Shown here: positions 33,422 through 39,168 of the stretch, piece by piece
Layout: every line of letters starts with the position of its first letter
Numbering within the stretch: position 1 is the stretch's first letter
The notes under the pieces: generated by a model
What the model was told of the DNA's origin: nothing
Seen by the model: only the letters and a program-made list of their open reading frames with translations
Database searches by the model: none
Source: an uncultured bacterium
GTDB taxonomy: Bacteria > Cyanobacteriota > Vampirovibrionia > Gastranaerophilales > Gastranaerophilaceae
DNA: 39,168 nt
Direction: 5' to 3'
NCBI GenBank assembly: GCA_902767275.1
Contig: CACXGY010000047.1
Location: 1-39,168 of the forward strand
Position numbers and translations under genes: made by a program

Positions 33422-34543
33422 TTACTGCTTGTTTTTTGTGAAAACGTCGAATAAACTTAATAAAATCATTAAAACTAATACAATCAGTATATAATAAACA
33501 TAATGTCTAATAGATAAAATTCCTAAAAATTGAGTTGCAATAGCCCCTGCAAATATAGCGACAGCCGTCATTATAGCGACTGTAAATTTTTGTGAAAAGC
33601 CTGCTTTCAAGAGTTTATGATGTATGTGTTCAGCATCAGCAACAAACGGAGATTTACCTTTAAAAATCCGTCTTAAACTGGAATAAGTAATATCCATAAT
33701 AGGAACAGCCAAAACAATAAACGGGAGTAGAATTGCAAGAGTAGCACTTTTCATAATACCTGTAATCGAAATAGAAGCGAGCATAAAACCTGAGAACAAC
33801 GCTCCTGAATCTCCCATAAAGATTTTTGCAGGATTAAAATTAAAGGTTAAAAATGCCATCATTGAACCCGCCAAAATAAAAGCAATCAATGCACTAATCG
33901 GATTTGGCGGAGTCATAGCAAGAGCAATTATTGCTAGTGTAATAGCATTAACAGTGATAACCGAACCTGCAAGTCCGTCGACACCATCAATAAAATTAAC
34001 AGCATTACTAATCCCAACGACCCACAAAATAGTCAAAGGATATGATGCCCAAGCATTCAAGTGTATCAAATCTCCGGTAGGATTAAGAGGATTAAATATA
34101 GTATCAAACTTAACCCCTAAGCAATATACAACTGTAACAATCAAAATTTGTAATAATAATTTAAACTTTGCATCTAAATTATAAATATCGTCAACGAGTC
34201 CTAATAAAAACATCAACGAACCACCCAACAACATACCTGAAACCAAACTGCCATAAGGATAATAACTAAGTAAAACTAAAATAAGGAAAGTAAGCATAGT
34301 ACTTGTCCAAATTGCAACTCCACCTATTCTTGATACAGGCTTCTTATGGATTTTACGTTCATTAGGAAGATCAACTAATCCTTCTTTTTTAGAAAATGCA
34401 ATTACCATCGGAACAATAAAGACACCAAGAATATAGGAGATAACCGCTCCTATAATATTAATCCCAACAGTTTCCGATAACTCGATAATAATCTTCCTAT
34501 CCTCACATATTTGAATACAAAGGGAATTTCTTACAAAGAGCAA
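33422..34543 (-). CDS. WecA/TagO-type UDP-sugar:undecaprenyl-phosphate sugar-1-phosphate transferase
   Basis: Multi-spanning enzyme that loads a sugar-phosphate on undecaprenyl phosphate to begin O-antigen, teichoic-acid or other surface glycan synthesis. It shows [14 protein letters not shown], the DD motif [40 protein letters not shown] and the C-terminal [12 protein letters not shown]. It resembles WecA/TagO rather than MraY. The only canonical start is TTG 34543, inside glyA. A strong GAGGATAGGAAG right after the glyA stop faces ATT codons, so the true start may be non-canonical. The function is firm; the sugar is unknown. Confidence 0.9.
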   Translation of the reverse strand: MLFVRNSLCIQICEDRKIIIELSETVGINIIGAVISYILGVFIVPMVIAFSKKEGLVDLPNERKIHKKPVSRIGGVAIWTSTMLTFLILVLLSYYPYGSLVSGMLLGGSLMFLLGLVDDIYNLDAKFKLLLQILIVTVVYCLGVKFDTIFNPLNPTGDLIHLNAWASYPLTILWVVGISNAVNFIDGVDGLAGSVITVNAITLAIIALAMTPPNPISALIAFILAGSMMAFLTFNFNPAKIFMGDSGALFSGFMLASISITGIMKSATLAILLPFIVLAVPIMDITYSSLRRIFKGKSPFVADAEHIHHKLLKAGFSQKFTVAIMTAVAIFAGAIATQFLGILSIRHYVYYILIVLVLMILLSLFDVFTKNKQ

Positions 34544-35747
34544 GAGAATCCTCTTTAAGTTTATTTAACACCTCTTGATTTTCAGAGTTTTTAATTGCTT
34601 CCGATATAATTCTTGCAACTTCTCTCATCGCATTTTCGTCAAACCCTCTTGTAGTGGCAGCGGCAGCACCTAATCTAATACCGCTTGTAACAAAAGGACT
34701 TTGCGGGTCATTAGGAACAGTATTTTTATTAGCAGTAATTCCAACGACCTCAAGAAGGTTAGCCATATCTTTACCGGTTTTACCGGTTTTTCTTAAATCA
34801 AGAGTCATCAAATGATTTTCAGTCATACCGCCAACAATATCCATCCCATTATCAAGCAAACCTTGAGCGAGAGCCTTAGCATTTTTAACAATATTTTGAG
34901 CATAAACTTTAAATTCAGGTTTAGATGCTTCGAGCAAAGCAACCGCTTTTCCGGCAATAATATGTTCTAAAGGTCCGCCCTGCATCCCCGGAAAAACTGC
35001 TTTATCAATAATTTGTGCAAATTCTTCATCACACATAATTATACCGCCTCTTGGACCTCTCAAGGTTTTATGAGTGGTAGTTGTAACGAAATGAGCATAA
35101 CCGGCTGGAGAAGGATGGACACCACCCGCAATAAGACCTGCAATATGAGCAATATCCGCAAGCAAATATGCACCTACTTCGTCAGCAATCTCTCTAAATT
35201 TTTTAAAATCAATAATCTTAGAATAATTACTTGCACCACAAATAATCAATTTCGGTTTATGTTCTAACGCCATAGAACGAACATTGTCATAATCAATATT
35301 ACCCTCAGAATCAACACCATAGGATTTTACATCAAAATACAATCCTGAGAAATTAACAGGAGAACCGTGACTTAAATGGCCACCGTTAGACAAATCCATG
35401 CTGAGCACTCTATCGCCGGGTTTTAATACAGCCATAAAAACTGCCATATTAGCCTGTGCACCACTATGAGGTTGAACATTAGCGTGATCCATACCGAACA
35501 ACTCACAAGCACGTTTTTGTGCCAAAGATTCAATCTTATCAATTTGTTCACATCCGTTGTAATATCGTTTGTTTGGTTTCCCTTCCGCATATTTATTGGT
35601 TAAAACCGAACCGCAAGTCTCCATTACCGCCTCAGAAGTAAAATTTTCACTTGCTATTAACTCAATAGTAGACTGCTGACGTTCTAACTCTTTTTCTATA
35701 TACATAGCAACATCAGGATCAACCCTTTTTACATTTTCTAAATTCAC
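34503..35747 (-). CDS. glyA: Serine hydroxymethyltransferase
   Basis: PLP enzyme converting serine and tetrahydrofolate to glycine and 5,10-methylene-THF. N-terminal [36 protein letters not shown], the PLP lysine in [26 protein letters not shown], and [11 protein letters not shown] near the C-terminus. At 414 aa it is normal. The start is GTG (35747-35745) with AGAGGG 8 nt upstream. It follows the LysM gene after 50 nt and abuts the wecA-like gene. Confidence 0.97.
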   Translation of the reverse strand: MNLENVKRVDPDVAMYIEKELERQQSTIELIASENFTSEAVMETCGSVLTNKYAEGKPNKRYYNGCEQIDKIESLAQKRACELFGMDHANVQPHSGAQANMAVFMAVLKPGDRVLSMDLSNGGHLSHGSPVNFSGLYFDVKSYGVDSEGNIDYDNVRSMALEHKPKLIICGASNYSKIIDFKKFREIADEVGAYLLADIAHIAGLIAGGVHPSPAGYAHFVTTTTHKTLRGPRGGIIMCDEEFAQIIDKAVFPGMQGGPLEHIIAGKAVALLEASKPEFKVYAQNIVKNAKALAQGLLDNGMDIVGGMTENHLMTLDLRKTGKTGKDMANLLEVVGITANKNTVPNDPQSPFVTSGIRLGAAAATTRGFDENAMREVARIISEAIKNSENQEVLNKLKEDSLALCKKFPLYSNM

Positions 35748-35797
35748 GATATTACCCTCTTCAACTTTAAAAAAACGAACGATAAAAACTATGATTC

Positions 35798-36343
35798 CTA
35801 CTGAATCGGAATAATGAGTTTTTGACCGATTTTAATAGAGTTTACGTCTTTTAACTCATTTCTTGTTTGAATTGCTTTTAATTTTGCTTCATCCCAACTT
35901 CCGTAGAATCTCATAGCAATATCTTCTAAACTATCACCTGATTGAACTGTATACTCTTTTTCAGCAGGTTTTTGTACTGCTTCTTCCTGCGGAGTTTGCT
36001 TATCAGCAGGAATAAAGGTAAACTTTACATTTTCCTTATTTGCTTTTGGTGCTGAAAAATGGATATCGTTCAAAGGCGAATACCCTATAAAGAAACTTAT
36101 AAACATTGCTACAACAAGTGATGCAACAATACCTGTAAAGAAACCCGCTGAAAAATATGTTTTTGGATTCTTATTAGAAGTTGCCGCAATCTTAAAGTTT
36201 TGCCATAGCATATCCAGTTCGGCTTGCTTATCCGTAATATGTGCATTACTTCTGCCTTTTGCAGCGTTGTAATCAGATAATGCACTAAGCATAGCCATTT
36301 TTTCTCTTGTAATATTTGATCTTCTTAATGTAGAACTTTTCAT
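35798..36343 (-). CDS. Membrane-anchored LysM-domain protein
   Basis: 181 aa. A basic cytoplasmic N-terminus (~1-62), one membrane segment (~64-87), a linker with charged and Pro residues, and a C-terminal LysM domain (~132-180, [28 protein letters not shown]...[10 protein letters not shown]). LysM binds peptidoglycan, so it probably tethers the membrane to the wall. I chose ATG 36343 because GAGG lies just before it and the promoter at 36375-36403 places transcription after the longer GTG start at 36394. Confidence 0.8.
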   Translation of the reverse strand: MKSSTLRRSNITREKMAMLSALSDYNAAKGRSNAHITDKQAELDMLWQNFKIAATSNKNPKTYFSAGFFTGIVASLVVAMFISFFIGYSPLNDIHFSAPKANKENVKFTFIPADKQTPQEEAVQKPAEKEYTVQSGDSLEDIAMRFYGSWDEAKLKAIQTRNELKDVNSIKIGQKLIIPIQ

Positions 36344-36374
36344 AATCCTCACCCATTTTTGATAATTCTTTATT

Positions 36375-36403
36375 ATCATAACAAAGATTAACACAATAGT
36401 AAA
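36375..36403 (-). promoter_or_regulatory. Promoter of the LysM-glyA run
   Basis: On the minus strand TTTACT (36403-36398), a 17-nt spacer and TATGAT (36380-36375). The start point would be near 36368, about 25 nt before the chosen ATG. Confidence 0.5.
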
Positions 36404-36541
36404 ATTATTTCAATAATATCATCCGTTTAGAGGATAGAATTAACTTAATAGAACTTAATCTCGCTGTTATTTATATTAATATTTTACCAAGAAACAAAAC
36501 TCTTTGATTTTTTATGTTATTATTGTATTTGAGGAAAAAAT

Positions 36542-37129
36542 ATGAGATTATGTGTATTTCAAGGAACTTTTAACCCTATACATAAAATACATTTAGAAGT
36601 CGCCAAATTTGCCAAACATTTTTATAAATTTGACAATATACTTTTTATACCTGCATACATTCCGCCGCACAAAACTATTGATAAAAATTTGGCTAAACAC
36701 AGATTTAATATGGTTAAACTAGCCATATCAAATTATAACTATTTTGATATAAGCGATATAGAATACAAAAACAACGAAAACTCTTATACATATAACACAA
36801 TTACAGAACTGTACAAAAAATATGATGTTACGGGGAAAATAAACTTTTTAATCGGAACAGATGCGTTTATAAAAATTGAAAGTTGGTATAAATCAGAACA
36901 ATTAAAAGATCTTGTACATTTTATAGTATTTAAACGTACAAACAATTTTAATGAATCGGATTTTGAATATTTAAAAGAAAACGGTTACGATTTTGAATTT
37001 TCGCCAATGAATTATATTGACGTATCTTCAACTGAATTAAGAAACAATATAAGCAGCGGTAAATCAATAAAAGATATGGAATTACCACAAGTGAGGGAGT
37101 ATATAAAGAACAATGGATTATATAAATAA
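36542..37129 (+). CDS. nadD: Nicotinate-nucleotide adenylyltransferase
   Basis: Makes nicotinic acid adenine dinucleotide from NaMN and ATP in NAD synthesis. It shows FQGTFNPIHKIHLEVAK (the (H)xGH-type nucleotidyltransferase motif, here HKIH), FIPAYIPPHK, LIGTDAFIKIESWY and the C-terminal VSSTELRNNI. At 195 aa it is normal. TGAGGA precedes the ATG. It overlaps yqeK by 17 nt, the common nadD-yqeK pair. Confidence 0.93.
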   Translation: MRLCVFQGTFNPIHKIHLEVAKFAKHFYKFDNILFIPAYIPPHKTIDKNLAKHRFNMVKLAISNYNYFDISDIEYKNNENSYTYNTITELYKKYDVTGKINFLIGTDAFIKIESWYKSEQLKDLVHFIVFKRTNNFNESDFEYLKENGYDFEFSPMNYIDVSSTELRNNISSGKSIKDMELPQVREYIKNNGLYK

Positions 37130-37700
37130 ATCCGAAGTAATTGAATGGTTAAAAAAGAACCTTAATAAAGAAAGATTTGAACATTCAATAGGGGTATCCG
37201 AAACTGCGAAGGAACTTGCTGAAATGTTTAATCTTGACACTGAAAAAGCATATACCGCAGGGTTATTACATGACTGTGCTAAATGTCTGCCAAATGATGA
37301 ATTATTAACTATAATGAAAACAAATCTTGAAGTAGAAGACTGCGAATTAATAAATCCAAAGACCTTTCATTCTCCTGTAGGAGCATATCTGGCTAAAACC
37401 ATATTTGGAATAACTGACGAAGAAATTTTATCTGCTATAAGGTGGCATACTTTAGGGAAACTAAATATGACAGATTTTGAAAAAGTTATATTTATCGCTG
37501 ATAAAATAGAACCCAGAACCCGACCACAGGAATATATAGACAAAATCAAACCTAAATTATCGCTAAAAAACGGTTTAGACATGGCTTTGTTAGAATGTTT
37601 CAAAGGAACAATAAAAAGCCTTGTTGACAGGAATTTAAAAATTTGTACAAGTACAATTGATATATATAATGATTTGCTAAAAAAATATGAAAAGAATTAA
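37113..37700 (+). CDS. yqeK: HD-domain hydrolase YqeK (bis(5'-nucleosyl)-tetraphosphatase, symmetrical type)
   Basis: Hydrolyses diadenosine tetraphosphate in characterised homologues. HD-superfamily metal ligands are visible: FEHSIGVSETAKELA, AGLLHDCAK, TFHSPVGAYLA, AIRWHTLG and FIADKIEPRTRP. At 195 aa it matches the family. It starts inside nadD and ends inside panE. rsfS, which often follows, is absent here and panE takes its place. Confidence 0.92.
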   Translation: MDYINKSEVIEWLKKNLNKERFEHSIGVSETAKELAEMFNLDTEKAYTAGLLHDCAKCLPNDELLTIMKTNLEVEDCELINPKTFHSPVGAYLAKTIFGITDEEILSAIRWHTLGKLNMTDFEKVIFIADKIEPRTRPQEYIDKIKPKLSLKNGLDMALLECFKGTIKSLVDRNLKICTSTIDIYNDLLKKYEKN

Positions 37701-38598
37701 GAACATACTAATATGCGGAATTGGTGCAATAGGAGGGTATTATGCCTCTGTTTTTGAACGAAACGAATCTTGTGATTTAAGGATACTTGTTGATAAAAAA
37801 AGATTAGAACACTACAAAAACGAACCGAGAATTATAAACGGTAAATCATATAATTTTAATTATATTCTCCCATCAGACACTACCTTCAAAGCGGATTTAA
37901 TAATTATTGCAACAAAATCATCAGGAATAAAAGATGCAATAAATAATATAAAGAACTTTGTAAGTGATGAGAGTATAATTATGTCATTTTTAAACGGAAT
38001 AACCAGCGAACAACTTCTGTCAGAGGTTTACGGAAAAGAAAAAGTTTTGCACTCATTTCTTCTGGGACATACTTTTTTCAGAGAGGGAAACAACATTTCG
38101 CACGACGGAAAAGCAAATATAATTTATGGTTCTATAAATAACGATAAAAAGAAAGAAAAATTAGTAGAAGAACTATTTAAGGAAAATAGTATTTCATATA
38201 TAATTTCCGACGACATTTTGAGTGAACAATGGAACAAATTCTGTTTCAACAGTTGTGTTAATCAAATATCTGCCATAACACGAATGACGTTCGGAGAAAT
38301 AAAACGCAGTGTGAATTGTAGAGATTTAATAAATAATATATGTGATGAAATCAGAATTATAGGGGAAAAAGAGGGCGTCAAAGGGGCAAACGATTTCAAA
38401 AGAAACACATATAAAAGTCTTGAATTAATGATTGATAGCGGAAAAACTTCTATGTTGCAGGATATAGAATCAAGAAGGGTTCCAGAAACGGATATTTTTG
38501 GAGAGACTGTAATAAAATTAGGCGAAAAGCATAACATCAATACTCCATATAACAGAATTCTAACAGAACTTATAAAAAGTATTTCGGATAGTTTTTAA
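37687..38598 (+). CDS. panE: 2-dehydropantoate 2-reductase (ketopantoate reductase) family
   Basis: NADPH-dependent reduction of ketopantoate to pantoate in vitamin B5/CoA synthesis. An N-terminal Rossmann motif ICGIGAIGGYYASVF is followed by IIATKSSG and SFLNGITSEQLL. The C-terminal helical domain has EQWNKFCFNSCVNQISAITRMTFGEI, with the conserved Lys and Asn, and a SSMLQDIESRR-like segment (TSMLQDIESRRVPETD) near the end. At 303 aa it is normal. It overlaps yqeK by 14 nt and has no strong ribosome site, so it probably relies on coupling. Some family members act on other 2-keto acids, so the symbol is by similarity. Confidence 0.85.
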   Translation: MKRIKNILICGIGAIGGYYASVFERNESCDLRILVDKKRLEHYKNEPRIINGKSYNFNYILPSDTTFKADLIIIATKSSGIKDAINNIKNFVSDESIIMSFLNGITSEQLLSEVYGKEKVLHSFLLGHTFFREGNNISHDGKANIIYGSINNDKKKEKLVEELFKENSISYIISDDILSEQWNKFCFNSCVNQISAITRMTFGEIKRSVNCRDLINNICDEIRIIGEKEGVKGANDFKRNTYKSLELMIDSGKTSMLQDIESRRVPETDIFGETVIKLGEKHNINTPYNRILTELIKSISDSF

Positions 38599-38600
38599 TA

Positions 38601-38629
38601 TTGAAAAAGAAATATGGTTATGTTCTAAT
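38601..38629 (+). promoter_or_regulatory. Promoter of tRNA-Gly
   Basis: TTGAAA (38601-38606), a 17-nt spacer and TCTAAT (38624-38629), 8 nt before the mature 5' end. Confidence 0.5.
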
Positions 38630-38637
38630 ATAGATAT

Positions 38638-38709
38638 GCGGACGTAATTCAGTGGTAGAATGCAACCTTCCCAAGGTTGACGTCGCCGGTTCGAGTCCGG
38701 TCGTCCGCT
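38638..38709 (+). tRNA. tRNA-Gly, anticodon CCC
   Basis: Acceptor GCGGACG pairs perfectly with CGTCCGC (38702-38708), discriminator T at 38709. The D arm contains AGTGGTAGA. The anticodon stem CAACC / GGTTG encloses loop TTCCCAA with anticodon CCC at 38670-38672. The T arm is GCCGG-TTCGAGT-CCGGT. CCA is not encoded; the next bases are AAT. It should read GGG codons, which are rare in this AT-rich genome. Confidence 0.97.
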
Positions 38710-38743
38710 AATTTATAACAAGTTTACCCAAGAGTATGGACAA

Positions 38744-38772
38744 GAACCATAAGGCACCGCCTTATCAGGTTC
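38744..38772 (+). other. Stable hairpin just after tRNA-Gly, possible structured RNA
   Basis: GAACC + ATAAGGC, loop ACC, GCCTTAT + CA bulge + GGTTC: 12 base pairs. A nine-T run lies 38 nt downstream. Either a read-through processing/termination structure for the tRNA or a small RNA; no known family matched by eye. Confidence 0.35.
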
Positions 38773-38911
38773 GAGAGGATTTTCGGTAGTGTGACGGTTG
38801 CAAAGCATATTTTTTTTTATTTTGACGGGTTAAAACCAGTCCTATTAATTCTACTACATAATGCCTTAGTGCCTTAATGCTAAAGTCTAATATTCTGTAG
38901 TTTACCTTACT

Positions 38912-38932
38912 GTAGGTCAGGCACTGCCTGAC
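38912..38932 (+). repeat. GTAG-headed palindrome, REP-like element 2
   Basis: GTAG, then GTCAGGC-ACT-GCCTGAC, a perfect 7-bp stem with a 3-nt loop. Same plan as 143-123 on the minus strand; differing stem bases are compensated on the other arm. Confidence 0.6.
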
Positions 38933-38946
38933 ACTAATTAATTGGC

Positions 38947-39020
38947 AACCCTTCCCTAACCCTTCCCTTGCTAAGGGCAGGGCACACTATCCTTGACAAG
39001 GGAATGACAGAGGATGGGTT
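38947..39020. repeat. Imperfect 24-nt inverted repeat, MITE-like
   Basis: The left arm (38947-38970) starts AACCC and ends CCCTTG; the right arm (38997-39020) starts CAAGGG and ends GGGTT. They match as reverse complements at 17 of 24 positions around a 26-nt centre. A small hairpin CCCTT-GCT-AAGGG (38965-38977) lies inside. The sequence is more G+C-rich than its flanks. Confidence 0.45.
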
Positions 39021-39168
39021 ACTGATTTAATAAATCTGTACGAAACATCGCAATCTATCACTGCTGTTTTAAAAATATTATTGTACATAATAAATCTTAT
39101 GGGTATATATTTAATTTAATTTAATTTAAAAAAATATTTATGTACTTTTCTTTTCTTTATATTGCGAC

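Larger units (their letters stand above)
38710..39168. other. Gene-free, repeat-rich stretch to the window end
   Basis: I see no protein gene here. It holds a 12-bp interrupted hairpin (38744-38772), a nine-T run (38810-38818), an 8-bp tandem repeat (TGCCTTAG, TGCCTTAA, TGCTAAAG at 38862-38885), a GTAG-headed palindrome (38912-38932), a 24-nt imperfect inverted repeat (38947-39020) and AT-rich sequence after 39100. The local G+C around 38940-39020 is clearly higher than in the surroundings. Confidence 0.6.

Noticed and set aside
38740-38775. Minus-strand GAACCTGAT, reminiscent of a TPP riboswitch
   Set aside because: The CTGAGA and other conserved TPP elements are absent, and no thiamine gene lies downstream.
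38766-38790. CAGGTTCGAGAGG resembles the SRP RNA core CAGGTCCGGAAGG
   Set aside because: The matching 3' side (AGCAG) needed for the Ffh-binding loop is missing, and the flanks do not form the SRP rod.
39023-39044. ATTTAATAAAT(C)TGTAC(G)AAA resembles positions 14-35 at the left edge (about 17 of 19 bases)
   Set aside because: Too short and AT-rich to claim a terminal repeat or a duplicated gene end; only one such match was seen.
1-39168. CRISPR arrays, prophage or transposase genes
   Set aside because: I looked for regularly spaced direct repeats and for integrase or transposase motifs and found none.

Overview
This is an AT-rich (roughly one-third GC by eye), densely coded bacterial chromosome segment. 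It carries mostly housekeeping genes plus a few lineage-specific ones. The host looks Gram-negative: it has a Kdo transferase (waaA), an Mla/TGD-type lipid ABC transporter, a full run of peptidoglycan precursor genes and a WecA/TagO-type sugar-phosphate transferase. No photosynthesis genes are seen. The tRNA and the tmRNA lack an encoded CCA. One AAA+ ATPase has an N-terminal 'VSFKGG' segment and another protein begins 'MGLSASQARLL'. I recall these last two features from the gut non-photosynthetic cyanobacterial relatives (Gastranaerophilales / Melainabacteria). That assignment is inference, not a database result.

Layout. Positions 1-690 hold the tail of an unknown gene, a GTAG-headed palindromic repeat and a one-piece tmRNA (ssrA) on the minus strand. 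Positions 757-8750 are a plus-strand run: waaA, then a promoter and pyrH-frr-cdsA-rnc-rpe-mlaE-mlaF-mlaD, closed by a long hairpin shared with the convergent pgeF. Positions 9598-14983 carry pheT, an exported SH3-like protein, a stand-alone AAA+ ATPase with its own promoter and terminator, and a YhcH/TabA-type protein with a near-perfect promoter. Positions 15036-17675 (minus) are glgC followed by an SLC45-like sugar MFS transporter. Positions 17676-18385 hold a small acidic protein, a possible ~50-nt plus-strand RNA and operator-like inverted repeats. Positions 18386-23888 (minus) are murC-murB-ddl-ftsQ-ffh.

Positions 24055-31189 (plus) carry a GNAT-like protein, a small helical protein, a TPR protein, an exported GHL10/DUF187-type glycosidase with a long Lys-rich tail, an M20 peptidase and a membrane-anchored phospholipase-D nuclease. 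Positions 31186-36343 (minus) are a LysM protein, glyA, a wecA/tagO-like gene, a hypothetical protein and the MGLSASQ protein. Positions 36542-38598 (plus) are nadD-yqeK-panE, followed by tRNA-Gly(CCC) and a 460-bp gene-free, repeat-rich stretch.

The genes fall into coherent jobs. Envelope building is covered by waaA, cdsA, mla, murBC/ddl/ftsQ and wecA. RNA and translation functions are ssrA, pyrH, frr, rnc, pheT, ffh and tRNA-Gly. Carbon storage and uptake are glgC and the MFS. Cofactor and one-carbon metabolism are nadD, panE and glyA. I found no phage, transposase, CRISPR array or obvious defence island. The most novel-looking items are the long tmRNA tag, the REP-like palindromes at both ends, the SNase-like/zinc-knuckle/PLD fusion, the FKG-type AAA+ ATPase, the MGLSASQ protein with a 20-bp perfect palindrome upstream, and the orphan promoter-terminator unit at 17.8 kb.
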